49,250 nucleotides of DNA. It comes from Luteococcus sanguinis. Lineage in GTDB: Bacteria; Actinomycetota; Actinomycetes; Propionibacteriales; Propionibacteriaceae. The stretch's first letter is position 1. Each line of letters begins with the position of its first letter. The DNA is taken from assembly GCF_039527675.1 (NCBI RefSeq), contig NZ_BAAAKI010000011.1, forward strand, positions 1 through 49,250, in the 5' to 3' direction. The notes below the pieces were generated by a model, which saw nothing but the letters and a program-made list of their open reading frames with translations, was not told where the DNA came from and ran no database searches. Position numbers and translations under genes: made by a program. Below are positions 1 through 8,955 of this stretch, one piece after another.

Positions 1-154
1 CAGAGCACTCGGCGGGAAAGCTCCCATCACCCGACTGTCATGAACCTGTCTGCCACCAACACCTAGTCGCGACCAGGCCGGGGACAGGGGAGGCTCAGGG
101 ATGCTCGTCCGGACGCTGTGATGCCTGGAATGCCGACGGTCGCGGGCCCGGCGG
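1..154. other. Intergenic end of window, no gene seen
   Basis: No coding frame with recognisable similarity lies here. It is the region downstream of the lysS stop. On the minus strand, around 82-105, it holds ATCCCTGAGCCTC, which matches the start of the dispersed repeat seen inside cydDC and downstream of dnaB. This may be a partial or diverged copy. Confidence 0.5.
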
Positions 155-1702
155 TCAGCCCTGCGGCTTGAGCAGCGGGAACAGGATCGTCTCCCGGATG
201 CCCGCATTGGTGAACAGCATCACCAGGCGGTCGATGCCGAGCCCCAGACCACCCATCGGCGGGCAGCCGAACTCCAGCGCGGCCAGGAAGTCCTCGTCCA
301 GCTGCATCGCCTCGGGGTCACCCGCGGCGGCGGCCAGCGACTGCGCCGTCAGCACCTCCCGCTGGACGACCGGGTCGACCAGCTCCGAGAAGCCGGTGCC
401 GCGCTCCATGCCGCCGATGATGAGGTCCCAGGCCTCCACCAGGCCGGGCTTGCTGCGGTGCGGGCGGGCCAGCGGCTGGGCGATCGCCGGGTAGTCGCAG
501 ACGAAGGTGGGCTGCAGCAGGCCGGGCTCCACCAGCTCGCCGAAGAGCTCCATCGCCAGCTTCCCGGCGCTCCACGTGGGGTCGTGGTCGACCTCATGGG
601 CCTCCAGCAGCTCGACCAGTCGTTCGGCCGGGGTGTCGATATCGATCGTCTCGCCCAGGTGCTCCGAGAGGCCCTCGTAGAAACTCAGCCAGCGCCATTC
701 ACCGTCCAGGTCGATGGTGCCGGCCTCGGTCTCGATCTGGTGCGTGCCGGCCGCATCGGCGGCGGCCATGATGACGTCGGTGATGACCTCCGCGATCGTG
801 AACTGGTCGCCCCAGCTCATGTAGGCCTCGAGCATCGTGAACTCCGCCGAGTGCGAGGAGTCGATGCCCTCGTTGCGGAAGATGCGGCCCATCTCGTAGG
901 TGCGGTCGGCGCCGCCCACCATCGCGCGCTTGAGGTAGAGCTCCAGCGCGATGCGCAGCGTCATGTCGATGTCGAAGGCGTTGAGGTGGGTCTTGAACGG
1001 ACGCGCGGCGGCACCGCCGTGGACGAGCTGCAGGGTCGGCGTCTCGACCTCGATGAAGCCTTGGCCGTCGAGGGTCTCGCGCACTGCGCGGGTGATGGCG
1101 GCACGCTTGCGCACGATGTCACGGGCCTCGGGACGAACCACGAGGTCGGCGTAGCGCTGGCGGACCCGCGCCTCCTCCGACAATTCCTTGTGCAGCGTGG
1201 GCAGCGGACGAAGGGCCTTGGACGCCATCCGCCACTCGGCGGCCATCACCGACAGCTCACCGCGGCGCGAGCTGATCACGCGTCCGCGCACCCAGACGAA
1301 GTCACCCAGGTCGACCTCGGCCTTCCACGCCGCCAGGGCGTCCGCGCCAACCTCTGCCAGCGAGAGCATCACCTGCAACCGCTCACCGGAGTCGGCGTGG
1401 GTGAAACCGTCCTGCAGGGTCGCGAAGGCGAGCTTGCCGGTGTTGCGGATGAACACGACGCGACCGCCGATGGTCACCTCGTCCGTGGTCTCCTCGCCCT
1501 GTTCCAGGTGGCCCCAGGTCGCGCGCACCTGCGCCAGCGTGTGGGTGCGGCGCAGGTCGGCCGGGTAGGCCTGCTTGCCCTCGGCGAGGATGCGTTCGCG
1601 CTTGTCACGCCGCACCAGCATCTGCTCGCTCACCGAAGCGCCCTCGGGCAGTTCGGGGTTGTTGGCGGGGGCAGTGGGCTCGGGCGCAGTCGTGTCGGTC
1701 AC
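155..1702 (-). CDS. lysS: Lysine--tRNA ligase, class II
   Basis: This enzyme charges tRNA-Lys with lysine in the cytoplasm. The 515-residue length fits class II LysRS. The N-terminal half carries the OB-fold anticodon-binding domain (VTIGGRVVFIRNTGKLAFATL). The catalytic domain shows motif 2 (FRNEGIDSSHSAEFTMLE) and motif 3 (GGLGLGIDRLVMLF) near the C-terminus. A roughly 25-residue Pro/Ala-rich extension precedes the conserved part. The start is GTG at 1702. No Shine-Dalgarno site is visible, but a TAACCT box lies exactly 6 nt upstream, so a leaderless transcript is likely. It appears to be a single-gene unit. Confidence 0.97.
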   Translation of the reverse strand: MTDTTAPEPTAPANNPELPEGASVSEQMLVRRDKRERILAEGKQAYPADLRRTHTLAQVRATWGHLEQGEETTDEVTIGGRVVFIRNTGKLAFATLQDGFTHADSGERLQVMLSLAEVGADALAAWKAEVDLGDFVWVRGRVISSRRGELSVMAAEWRMASKALRPLPTLHKELSEEARVRQRYADLVVRPEARDIVRKRAAITRAVRETLDGQGFIEVETPTLQLVHGGAAARPFKTHLNAFDIDMTLRIALELYLKRAMVGGADRTYEMGRIFRNEGIDSSHSAEFTMLEAYMSWGDQFTIAEVITDVIMAAADAAGTHQIETEAGTIDLDGEWRWLSFYEGLSEHLGETIDIDTPAERLVELLEAHEVDHDPTWSAGKLAMELFGELVEPGLLQPTFVCDYPAIAQPLARPHRSKPGLVEAWDLIIGGMERGTGFSELVDPVVQREVLTAQSLAAAAGDPEAMQLDEDFLAALEFGCPPMGGLGLGIDRLVMLFTNAGIRETILFPLLKPQG

Positions 1703-1714
1703 CGGTCAAGGTTA
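1703..1714 (-). promoter_or_regulatory. Probable leaderless promoter of lysS
   Basis: Reading the minus strand, TAACCT (1714-1709) is followed by TGACCG and then the GTG start at 1702. Actinobacterial transcripts commonly start 6-8 nt after a TANNNT -10 box, so the mRNA would begin at the start codon. Inference from spacing and the missing ribosome-binding site. Confidence 0.45.
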
Positions 1715-1829
1715 GGACGTGCGCTGAGCCCTGCGCGAACCCGAGCGGTTGTCTGTGGCGCGGTGGGCCGGTGCTGCCTAGTGTCAACATCGTGCCCTGG
1801 CTGCCGGGGCCCTCACAGAAGGAGGAGCC

Positions 1830-2063
1830 ATGACCGAGTACAACGCCGACACCGCCGGGACAACCCGCGACAAGGACTTCGTCGAGACCATCGAGGACAA
1901 CAGCGCCGAGCCCGTGGTCGACCCGCGCAACCCCGAGCTGGGCATCGATGGTGATTCCACCGTCGGGACGCTGGACGAACGCGCCCGCGCCGCCGAGGAG
2001 CACAACCGCCAGACCGGCGGTTCGCTGATCAACAACGCGCAGGACGACGGCTTCGACAAGTAG
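1830..2063 (+). CDS. Small acidic hypothetical protein
   Basis: The product is a 77-residue, strongly acidic, hydrophilic protein (MTEYNADTAGTTRDKDF and onward). It has no cysteine, no membrane segment and no signal peptide. An excellent Shine-Dalgarno site (AGAAGGAGGA) sits just before the ATG, which supports real translation. Composition suggests a mostly disordered cytoplasmic protein. I do not recognise a family. It stands alone between lysS, read in the opposite direction, and the tetR-ABC operon. Confidence 0.75.
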   Translation: MTEYNADTAGTTRDKDFVETIEDNSAEPVVDPRNPELGIDGDSTVGTLDERARAAEEHNRQTGGSLINNAQDDGFDK

Positions 2064-2233
2064 CCGGGCCTTGCCCAGCAGCCGGTCGATCACGTCTGGG
2101 GCCAGCGGGACGTTCACCACGTCCGGAAGCTGGCCCCGGGCAGATCGGCCGCCATGCTGCGCGAACAAGGGCTGGTCGCGGTGACGTCGGAGGGCACCAG
2201 CGCCGGATCGACAACGACGTCGGCCATCTTGTG
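2064..2233. other. Intergenic, possible decayed coding sequence
   Basis: No convincing gene. A short minus-strand frame from an ATG at 2227 reads MADVVVDPALVPSDVTATSP and stops after about 37 codons. A neighbouring minus frame continues with VVNVPLAPDVIDRLLGKA. This hints at a frameshifted remnant, but I cannot name its origin. Confidence 0.25.
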
Positions 2234-2251
2234 TGAGTGAGTACTCACTCA
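2234..2251. promoter_or_regulatory. TetR-type operator, perfect 18 bp palindrome
   Basis: TGAGTGAGTACTCACTCA is a perfect 18 bp palindrome. It lies between a candidate -35 box (TTGTGT, 2229-2234) and a candidate -10 box (TACTCT, 2253-2258), spaced 18 bp, just before the tetR start. The TetR product and this operator would form an autoregulatory loop that also controls the downstream exporter genes. Confidence 0.8.
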
Positions 2252-2266
2252 TTACTCTTGGACCCC

Positions 2267-2923
2267 GTGAGACGACGCGCACCTGCACTACCCCCCGATG
2301 AACGCCGGGCCGAGATCGTCCGTGCCGCCCGGCCCCTGCTGTTGGCCGAGGGCGGACGCTTCACCACCCGACAGGTGGCCGAGGCCGCCGGGATCGCCGA
2401 GGGCACGCTGTTCCGGGTCTTCGCCACCAAGCGCGAGCTGGTGGAGGCGACGCTGGACGCCATGATGGACCCCACCGACTTGTGCGACGAGCTCGATGGC
2501 ATCGACCGCTCCCTCGACCTGACGGAACGGACGGTGGCTGCGCTCACTGCCCTGCGCCGGACCATCGACGACACCTCGGCGATCTTCGCCGCCCTGTTCT
2601 CCCTCCCGGCCGACGACCGCCCGTCTGGCCCGGGCACCGACCCGCGCCACGACGCCGGCCCACATCACGACGCCGGCCCACATCACGACCCCGAGGCGAT
2701 GGCCCGCCACCGGGAACAAGGCGAGCAGCTGCACCACGCGATCGTCCGCGTGCTCGAACCCGACACCCACCGGCTCAACTGCCCGGTCGAGCAGGCCGCC
2801 TCACTGCTTCGCGCGATGGCCTTCACCACCGCGCACCCCCACTTCACCGACCAACACCTCACCGACCCTCGCCAGCTCGCCGCCTTGCTGCTCGGCGGAA
2901 TCGCCAAGGAAGAACCATGCTGA
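2267..2923 (+). CDS. TetR family transcriptional regulator
   Basis: This is a one-domain repressor. The helix-turn-helix (FTTRQVAEAAGIAEGTLFRVFATKREL) lies near the N-terminus, followed by a variable helical ligand domain. An upstream in-frame GTG at 2237 sits inside the perfect palindrome, so I prefer GTG 2267. It gives 218 residues and follows the TACTCT box by 8 nt. The gene overlaps the exporter start by 7 nt (ATGCTGA), so translation is coupled. The likely role is repression of the ABC exporter until a toxic ligand binds. A duplicated 18 bp unit at 2651-2686 adds a His-rich DAGPHHDAGPHHD stretch in the ligand domain. Confidence 0.88.
   Translation: MRRRAPALPPDERRAEIVRAARPLLLAEGGRFTTRQVAEAAGIAEGTLFRVFATKRELVEATLDAMMDPTDLCDELDGIDRSLDLTERTVAALTALRRTIDDTSAIFAALFSLPADDRPSGPGTDPRHDAGPHHDAGPHHDPEAMARHREQGEQLHHAIVRVLEPDTHRLNCPVEQAASLLRAMAFTTAHPHFTDQHLTDPRQLAALLLGGIAKEEPC
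2651..2686 (+). repeat. In-frame 18 bp tandem repeat within tetR
   Basis: Two identical copies of GACGCCGGCCCACATCAC, at 2651-2668 and 2669-2686, encode a repeated DAGPHH segment. The copy number is probably variable between strains. Confidence 0.75.
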
Positions 2924-4653
2924 TCAAGCTCGTCAACCGCTACCTGCGCCCCTATCTGGGGCTCGTCGCGGTGGTCGCCGTGCTCCAACTCGTCGCGACA
3001 ATCGCCTCCCTCTACCTGCCCAACCTCAACGCCCGGATCATCGACACCGGGGTCGCGCAGGGCAACACCCGCTACATCTGGGTGCACGGCGGCTACATGC
3101 TGGCCGTTTCCCTGGTGCAGGTCGCCGCGCAGATCGGCGCCACCTGGTGCGGCGCCCGCGTCGCCATGTCGCTCGGGCGTGACCTGCGCGAGGCGATCTT
3201 CGGCCAGGTGCTGTCGTTCAGCTCCCGCGAGGTGAACCACTTCGGGGCGCCCTCGCTGATCACCCGCAACACCAACGACGTGCAGCAGGTGCAGCAGATC
3301 GTCCTGATGAGCCTGGTCATGATGATCAGCGCGCCCATCACGATGGTCGGCGGCGTCGTGATGGCGCTGCGCGAAGACATGGGCATGACCTGGCTGATCG
3401 TCGCGGCCGTGCTCGTTCTCGCGGCCGGCATCGGCGCCCTGATCTGGCGCCTCGGCCCGCTGTTCCGGGTGCAGCAGACCCGCATCGACGACCTGAACCG
3501 GGTGCTGCGCGAGCAGATCACCGGCATCCGCGTCGTCCGCGCTTTCATCCGTGAACCGCACGAGGCCAAGCGCTTCGAGCAGACCAACGCCAACCTCACC
3601 GACACCGCCACGAAGCTCGGCGGCCTGATGGCCTTCATGTTCCCCTTCGTGATGCTGGTGATGAATGTCTCCAGCGTCGGCGTGATGTGGTTCGGCGGCC
3701 ACCGGATCGCCGAAGGCCACATCCAGGTCGGCCAGCTGACCGCCTTCCTCACCTACCTGATGCAGATCCTGATGAGCGTGATGATGGCGTCGATGATGAT
3801 GGTGATGGCCCCCCGCGCGTCCGTCTGCGCCGAACGCATCGTCGAGGTGCTCGACACCGAATCGTCCGTCGTGCCGCCGATCAACGGCCGCACCGAGGTG
3901 GGCGTCGCCGGTGAGCTCTCCATGCGGGGCGTCGAGTTCAGCTACCCCGGCGCCGATCAGCCCGTGCTGGGTGACATCGACTTCGACCTCACCCCCGGCC
4001 GCACCACCGCCGTCATCGGTGCCACCGGCTCGGGCAAGACGACCCTGGTCAGCCTCATCCCGCGCCTGTTCGACGCGACCAAGGGCACCGTGCTCGTCGA
4101 CGACGTGGACGTGCGCGAACTCGACCCCGACACCTTGTGGAGCCGGATCGGACTCGTCCCGCAGAAGCCCTACCTGTTCAGCGGAACCGTCGCCAGCAAC
4201 CTGCGCTACGGCAAGCCCGACGCGACGGACGAGGAACTGTGGGCGGCTCTCAAGGTGGCCCAGGCCGACGACTTCGTCCGCGAGATGGACGGGCAGTTGG
4301 AGGCCCCGATCGCCCAGGGCGGCACCAACGTCTCCGGCGGTCAGCGCCAGCGCCTGTCGATCGCCCGCGCGCTCGTCAAGCGTCCGGACGTCTACGTGTT
4401 CGACGACTCCTTCAGCGCCCTCGACGTCGCCACCGACGCCCGGCTGCGCGCCGCACTGGCTGGTTGGACGGCCGGGGCGGCCGTCCTGATCGTCGCCCAG
4501 CGCGTCTCGACCATCCGCAATGCCGACCAGATCCTCGTGCTCGAGCACGGACGGATCGCCGGGCGCGGCACCCATGACGAACTCCTGGCGACCTGCCCCA
4601 CCTACGCCGAAATCGTCGATTCCCAGCTGAGCGCCGAGGAGGCAGCCGCATGA
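2917..4653 (+). CDS. Heterodimeric ABC exporter, subunit with degenerate catalytic site
   Basis: This is a 578-residue half-transporter: an N-terminal six-helix exporter domain (about 1-310) and a C-terminal ATPase. The ATPase shows Walker A GATGSGKTT (about 369-377), the signature VSGGQRQR and Walker B VYVFDDSFSALD. In Walker B the catalytic glutamate is replaced by aspartate, a hallmark of the inactive-site subunit in heterodimeric exporters such as TM287/288 and LmrCD. ATG 2917 overlaps the tetR stop, and its own stop overlaps the partner start. The likely role is drug, lipid or toxin efflux. The substrate cannot be read from the sequence. Confidence 0.92.
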   Translation: MLIKLVNRYLRPYLGLVAVVAVLQLVATIASLYLPNLNARIIDTGVAQGNTRYIWVHGGYMLAVSLVQVAAQIGATWCGARVAMSLGRDLREAIFGQVLSFSSREVNHFGAPSLITRNTNDVQQVQQIVLMSLVMMISAPITMVGGVVMALREDMGMTWLIVAAVLVLAAGIGALIWRLGPLFRVQQTRIDDLNRVLREQITGIRVVRAFIREPHEAKRFEQTNANLTDTATKLGGLMAFMFPFVMLVMNVSSVGVMWFGGHRIAEGHIQVGQLTAFLTYLMQILMSVMMASMMMVMAPRASVCAERIVEVLDTESSVVPPINGRTEVGVAGELSMRGVEFSYPGADQPVLGDIDFDLTPGRTTAVIGATGSGKTTLVSLIPRLFDATKGTVLVDDVDVRELDPDTLWSRIGLVPQKPYLFSGTVASNLRYGKPDATDEELWAALKVAQADDFVREMDGQLEAPIAQGGTNVSGGQRQRLSIARALVKRPDVYVFDDSFSALDVATDARLRAALAGWTAGAAVLIVAQRVSTIRNADQILVLEHGRIAGRGTHDELLATCPTYAEIVDSQLSAEEAAA

Positions 4654-6773
4654 GCACCACCCCCCGCCACGCGATGGACGAGACCCCGGAAGACCAGGGC
4701 GTCGACGCCCTCGCACCCACCGCACCCCAGCACGCGCTGGGGGCAACCACCAGCACGTTGAATGCCGACCAGGCCGCCGCCGCGGCCGTCGACGCGAACA
4801 CTGCGCCCGAGCGCCCCGACGTCCCGGCCAACCAGGGCGACGGCCCCGGCCACGGCCCGATGGGCATGGGACGAGTGGTCGAGAAGCCCGTCGCCTTCAT
4901 CCCCTCGCTGAGGCGCCTGCTCGGGCACCTGCGCCCCGAGCGCGCACTGATCACCATGGTGATCGCGATGGCAGCGTTGAGCGTTGCCTTCGCGGTGGTC
5001 GGTCCGAAGATCCTGGGCCGTGCCACCAACGCCATCTTTTCCGGCGCCATCGGTCAGTCGCTGGGCAACAGCTTCCCCGCCGGCACCCCCGCCAGCGTGA
5101 TCGCGGACGCGATGCGCAAGAACGGCATGGGTGACATGGCCGACATGGTCGAGAAGATGGGCGTGGTCGCCGGCCAGGGCATCGACTTCGGCCACGTCGG
5201 CTCCATCCTGCTGTGGTGCCTGGGTCTGTACGTCGCCTCGGCGATCTTGGCCTACCTGCAGGGCTACCTGCTCAACGGCGTGGTGCAGCGATCCATCTAC
5301 CGGATCCGCCAGGAGGTCGGCGAGAAGCTCGACCGGCTGCCGCTGAGCTATTTCGACAAGCAGCCGCGCGGAGAGCTGCTCAGCCGCGTCACCAATGACA
5401 TCGACAACATCTCGCAAACCCTGCAGCAGACGCTGTCGCAGGTACTCAACGCGCTGCTGACACTGGTCGGCGTGATGATCATGATGTTCTGGGTGAGCTG
5501 GCAGCTGGCGCTGGTCAGCTTGTTGATCGTCCCCATCTCGGGTGTCGTCGCCGGCCTGATCGGCAAGCGCTCGCAGAAGATGTTCGCACAGCAGTGGAAG
5601 TCGACAGGCGAGCTCAACGGCCACGTCGAGGAGGCCTACACCGGCCACTCGCTGGTCAAGGTCTTCGGCCGCCAGCGCGAGGTGGAGCAGACCTTCGCCA
5701 AGCACAACAACGGTCTGTTCACCTCGGCCTTCGGCGCCTCCTTCATCAGCGGCATCATCATGCCGATCATGTTCTTCGTCGGGAACCTGAACTACGTCGC
5801 GATCGCCGTGATCGGCGGCCTGAAGGTGGCCTCGGGCTCGATGAGCCTGGGCGACGTGCAGGCCTTCATCCAGTACTCGCGGATGTTCACCCAGCCGATC
5901 ACGCAGGTGGCCTCGATGGCGAACCTGCTGCAGTCGGGCGTCGCCTCGGCGGAGAGGGTCTTCCAGGTGCTGGACGCACCGGAGCAGTCGCCTGACGCGA
6001 CCGGCGCGCTGGCCCAGCCGGTCACGGGACGGGTTGTCTTCGACCACGTCGACTTCCGCTACCTGCCCGAGCGTCCGCTGATCAACGACCTGAACCTGAT
6101 CGCGGAGCCCGGCCAGACCATCGCGATCGTCGGCCCCACCGGTGCCGGCAAGACGACGCTGGTGAACCTGTTGATGCGCTTCTACGAGTTGCAGGGCGGG
6201 CGCATCACCCTGGACGGGGTCGACATCTCGTCCGTGCCACGCCGCGAACTGCGCGGCCAGATGGGCATGGTCCTGCAGGACACCTGGCTGTTCGGCGGCA
6301 CGATTCGCGAGAACATCGCCTACGGCAAGCCCGACGCCACCGAGGACGAGATCGTGGCCGCCGCCACCGCCGCCTATGTCGATCGCTTCGTGCACGCCCT
6401 GCCCGATGGCTATGACACGGTGATCGATGAGGAAGGCTCGAATGTGTCGGCGGGCGAGAAGCAGCTGATCACGATCGCGCGGGCCTTCCTGAGCGACCCC
6501 TCGCTACTGATCCTCGACGAGGCGACCTCGAGCGTCGACACGCGCACCGAGATGCTCGTCCAGCAGGCGATGACGGCGCTGCGTTCTGATCGGACGGCCT
6601 TCGTCATCGCGCACCGGCTGTCGACGATTCGCGATGCCGACCTGATCCTGGTGATGGAGAACGGCGCGATCGTCGAGCAGGGCACGCACCACGAGCTGCT
6701 GGAGACCAAGGGGCACTACTACGACCTCTACCAGTCGCAGTTCTCGGCGGCAACACAGGTCGACGCGGCCTGA
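4650..6773 (+). CDS. Heterodimeric ABC exporter, catalytic subunit
   Basis: This 707-residue half-transporter pairs with the previous product. A roughly 85-residue Ala/Pro-rich hydrophilic extension precedes the membrane domain (first helix ALITMVIAMAALSVAFAVV). A long insert follows the first helix. The ATPase has Walker A GPTGAGKTT, the variant signature VSAGEKQL and a complete Walker B LLILDEATSSVD with the catalytic glutamate. The start overlaps the upstream stop by ATGA, so expression is coupled. Together with the aspartate-bearing partner this gives one working and one degenerate ATP site. Confidence 0.93.
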   Translation: MSTTPRHAMDETPEDQGVDALAPTAPQHALGATTSTLNADQAAAAAVDANTAPERPDVPANQGDGPGHGPMGMGRVVEKPVAFIPSLRRLLGHLRPERALITMVIAMAALSVAFAVVGPKILGRATNAIFSGAIGQSLGNSFPAGTPASVIADAMRKNGMGDMADMVEKMGVVAGQGIDFGHVGSILLWCLGLYVASAILAYLQGYLLNGVVQRSIYRIRQEVGEKLDRLPLSYFDKQPRGELLSRVTNDIDNISQTLQQTLSQVLNALLTLVGVMIMMFWVSWQLALVSLLIVPISGVVAGLIGKRSQKMFAQQWKSTGELNGHVEEAYTGHSLVKVFGRQREVEQTFAKHNNGLFTSAFGASFISGIIMPIMFFVGNLNYVAIAVIGGLKVASGSMSLGDVQAFIQYSRMFTQPITQVASMANLLQSGVASAERVFQVLDAPEQSPDATGALAQPVTGRVVFDHVDFRYLPERPLINDLNLIAEPGQTIAIVGPTGAGKTTLVNLLMRFYELQGGRITLDGVDISSVPRRELRGQMGMVLQDTWLFGGTIRENIAYGKPDATEDEIVAAATAAYVDRFVHALPDGYDTVIDEEGSNVSAGEKQLITIARAFLSDPSLLILDEATSSVDTRTEMLVQQAMTALRSDRTAFVIAHRLSTIRDADLILVMENGAIVEQGTHHELLETKGHYYDLYQSQFSAATQVDAA

Positions 6774-6891
6774 CCCTCGTCCTGGACGGTGGCAACGAGC
6801 GGCGTAACACGGCCTTAACCCGCGCGTCACAAGGGGCGTCGCCGGGCTCCCTAGCGTCGGGGCTCCAGCCCCACAACCCGGAGGTCCCACC

Positions 6892-8268
6892 GTGCACGTC
6901 CCCCACAACGCCCCCACCCCGCCCGAAGCCGCCACGACGCTGGCCCATGTGCTCGGGCGGCGAGGCTTCCTGGCCACCTCGGCCGCTGCCACCGCCATCG
7001 GCGCCGGCAGCATTGCCTCCCCCGCCACGGCTGCTGCCGGCTCGTCCAGGAAGGGCTCGGCCCGTTCTGGCAGGGAGGTGGTGGGCGGGGCGCCGTTGCA
7101 GCCGCACCGCGGCACGATCGTGGGCGACCATTACCTCGCCTCGGCGACCGAGGAGGTCATCTGGGGTTACGTGCCCACCGTGCACACTGCGCCCGTCAGC
7201 CGCATGCGGTCAGGGCGCACCATCACCATCGACGCGCTGAGCCATGAGGGCATCCTCGAAGACCAGGGACGCGACCCGGTCGCATGGTTCGGCGAGCACG
7301 GTGTGTCGCGTCGGAATGTGCTCAGCGATGCCATTGACGTGGCCGCCCACTACAACCGTCACCCGCGCAACTTCGACGCCGATGGCCCCCACGTGGTGAC
7401 CGGACCGGTGTTCGTCGAGGGCGCCGAGCGCGGGGACGTGCTCAAGATCGAGACCGTCGACCTGCGCACGCGCGTGCCTTACGGCGTCGTCTCCTCGCGC
7501 CACGGCAAGGGAACGCTGGCCGTCGGCGCCAACGGCGCGGCCCCGGCGGGAATCAGCCTTGCCGAGGTGATGCCACCCCACGCAAGCGACCACCGCGAGA
7601 CCGGCGATCCGGCGACCTACGGCAATGTGTCGGTGTTCGCCTCCATCAAGGGCGGGCGAGCGCGGATGGCGGCCGGCTCGCGCACGCTGTCGTTCGCCCC
7701 CAAGCTCTTCTTCGGCATGATGGGCGTCGCAAGGTCCGAGGCCAGAACACTCACCGATCCCTCGGCCCACTCGGTGCCCCCGACGCTGGGCGGCGGCAAC
7801 ATCGACATCCGGCACCTCGGGATCGGTTCGACCTTCTACCTGCCGGTGACCGCAGAGGGTGCGTTGTTCTATGTCGGCGACCCCCACCACGCCATGGGTT
7901 CGGGAGAGGTAGCGCTGACGGCGATGGAGGGGTCGCTGCGGGGCACCTTCCGGCTGACGGTCTGCAAGCCCGGGTCGGGGGACGCCCCCTCCGTGGCCTA
8001 TCGCCACCCCTTCGGTGAGACGGCCGATTCGTGGATCCCCATTGGGCTGAGCGACCCGGACGGGCTGAGCAATGGCTCATCGTCCGACCTCAACATCGCC
8101 ATGCGGCGCGCGGTCGTGAATGCCCTCGACCACCTGGAGTTCGACCTCGGCGTTCCCCGGCAGGTCGCCTACGCCTACCTCTCGGCGGCCAGCGACTTCT
8201 ACGTGAGCCAGTTCGTCGACAGGACCACCGGGGTGCACGGCCTGATCAGCAAGGCCGACTTCGCCTGA
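6892..8268 (+). CDS. Exported acetamidase/formamidase family protein
   Basis: The 458-residue protein belongs to the FmdA/AmdA family, metal-dependent hydrolases that release ammonia from short amides. Family features are GPVFVEGAERGDVLKIETVDL and the late GDPHHAMGSGEVALTAMEGS block. Residues 1-50 look like a Tat signal: twin arginines in GRRGFL (23-24), a hydrophobic Ala/Gly stretch and an ATAAA cleavage region. This predicts export of a folded enzyme, whereas most family members are cytoplasmic. The GTG start at 6892 follows a GGAGG site. The substrate is not certain. The gene is convergent with the next one. Confidence 0.88.
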   Translation: MHVPHNAPTPPEAATTLAHVLGRRGFLATSAAATAIGAGSIASPATAAAGSSRKGSARSGREVVGGAPLQPHRGTIVGDHYLASATEEVIWGYVPTVHTAPVSRMRSGRTITIDALSHEGILEDQGRDPVAWFGEHGVSRRNVLSDAIDVAAHYNRHPRNFDADGPHVVTGPVFVEGAERGDVLKIETVDLRTRVPYGVVSSRHGKGTLAVGANGAAPAGISLAEVMPPHASDHRETGDPATYGNVSVFASIKGGRARMAAGSRTLSFAPKLFFGMMGVARSEARTLTDPSAHSVPPTLGGGNIDIRHLGIGSTFYLPVTAEGALFYVGDPHHAMGSGEVALTAMEGSLRGTFRLTVCKPGSGDAPSVAYRHPFGETADSWIPIGLSDPDGLSNGSSSDLNIAMRRAVVNALDHLEFDLGVPRQVAYAYLSAASDFYVSQFVDRTTGVHGLISKADFA

Positions 8269-8281
8269 AGGACCACACGCG

Positions 8282-8327
8282 AACCGGGGTTGGTCTGCAC
8301 CGCACTTAGTGCAGACCAACTCCGGTT
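8282..8327. terminator. Bidirectional hairpin terminator
   Basis: A 19 bp inverted repeat (8282-8300 and 8309-8327, one mismatch, 8 nt loop) lies between two convergent genes. There is no long T tract, as is usual in GC-rich actinobacteria. Confidence 0.75.
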
Positions 8328-8344
8328 TCGGCGTCCTTGCGGGC

Positions 8345-8848
8345 TCACAGCGTCCGGTAGGCCCCCCGGACGTGGTGCAGGGGCTCAGCGGACTCTCCCG
8401 CCGCCCCACCCTCCAGCGCAAGGACGAACTCCTCGGACCAACCGATCGTGCGCCGCGACTCGACGCGAACGCCTGCCCAGCTCTCCGCCTCCGATAGCCG
8501 GGGGCCCCACTCGGTCTGTTCCCAGTCGCCCAGCGTGAAGAGCCCGCCAGGGGCCGGCGCGAGGCCCGCGAAGGCATCTGCCAGGTAACGGTGCGGGCCC
8601 GACAGCAGTTGCAGCACCGCCGGCGAGCCCACCTCAAGGGATTCGGCGAGGTCGGAGTCGGGGTCGAGCAGCACCACCGCCCGCCAAGGCTCTCCCCCCG
8701 CGACGAGCACGCTCGACACCGTGAGCCCCACGCGCGAACGCCCCTGCCCGGTGGTCAACAGCGCGACCCGCCCACCGAGGCGGGCGCGGATCTGTCGTCC
8801 GAGGTCGCGACCGCTGGACGCGAAGGGATGCTCGGCGTGGATCGTCAT
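8345..8848 (-). CDS. Flavin reductase-like FMN-binding split-barrel protein
   Basis: From the ATG at 8848 this is a 167-residue protein. MTIHAEHPF, GRVALLTTGQGRSRVGLTVSS and LADAFAGLAPAPGGLF match actinobacterial proteins annotated as flavin-reductase-domain proteins. These bind a flavin and are thought to reduce it or act in redox reactions. The frame stays open upstream to 8947 (another ATG at 8884), but the similarity begins at MTIHAEHPF, so I chose 8848. It is cytoplasmic with no membrane segment. The physiological partner is unknown. Confidence 0.75.
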   Translation of the reverse strand: MTIHAEHPFASSGRDLGRQIRARLGGRVALLTTGQGRSRVGLTVSSVLVAGGEPWRAVVLLDPDSDLAESLEVGSPAVLQLLSGPHRYLADAFAGLAPAPGGLFTLGDWEQTEWGPRLSEAESWAGVRVESRRTIGWSEEFVLALEGGAAGESAEPLHHVRGAYRTL

Positions 8849-8955
8849 GGCCCCATCATGCTCGACGTGCGCCTGAGCGTTCATGCGCCCGACCGATACG
8901 AACCATCGCGACCGGCAATTGCGACCGGATGTGGGGTCATTGCCCACCGCCAGCG

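Noticed and set aside
458..1954. Long plus-strand open frame opposite lysS
   Set aside because: It is antisense to a clear synthetase gene. Composition is Arg/Gly/Val-rich with no family motif, the usual GC-driven shadow.
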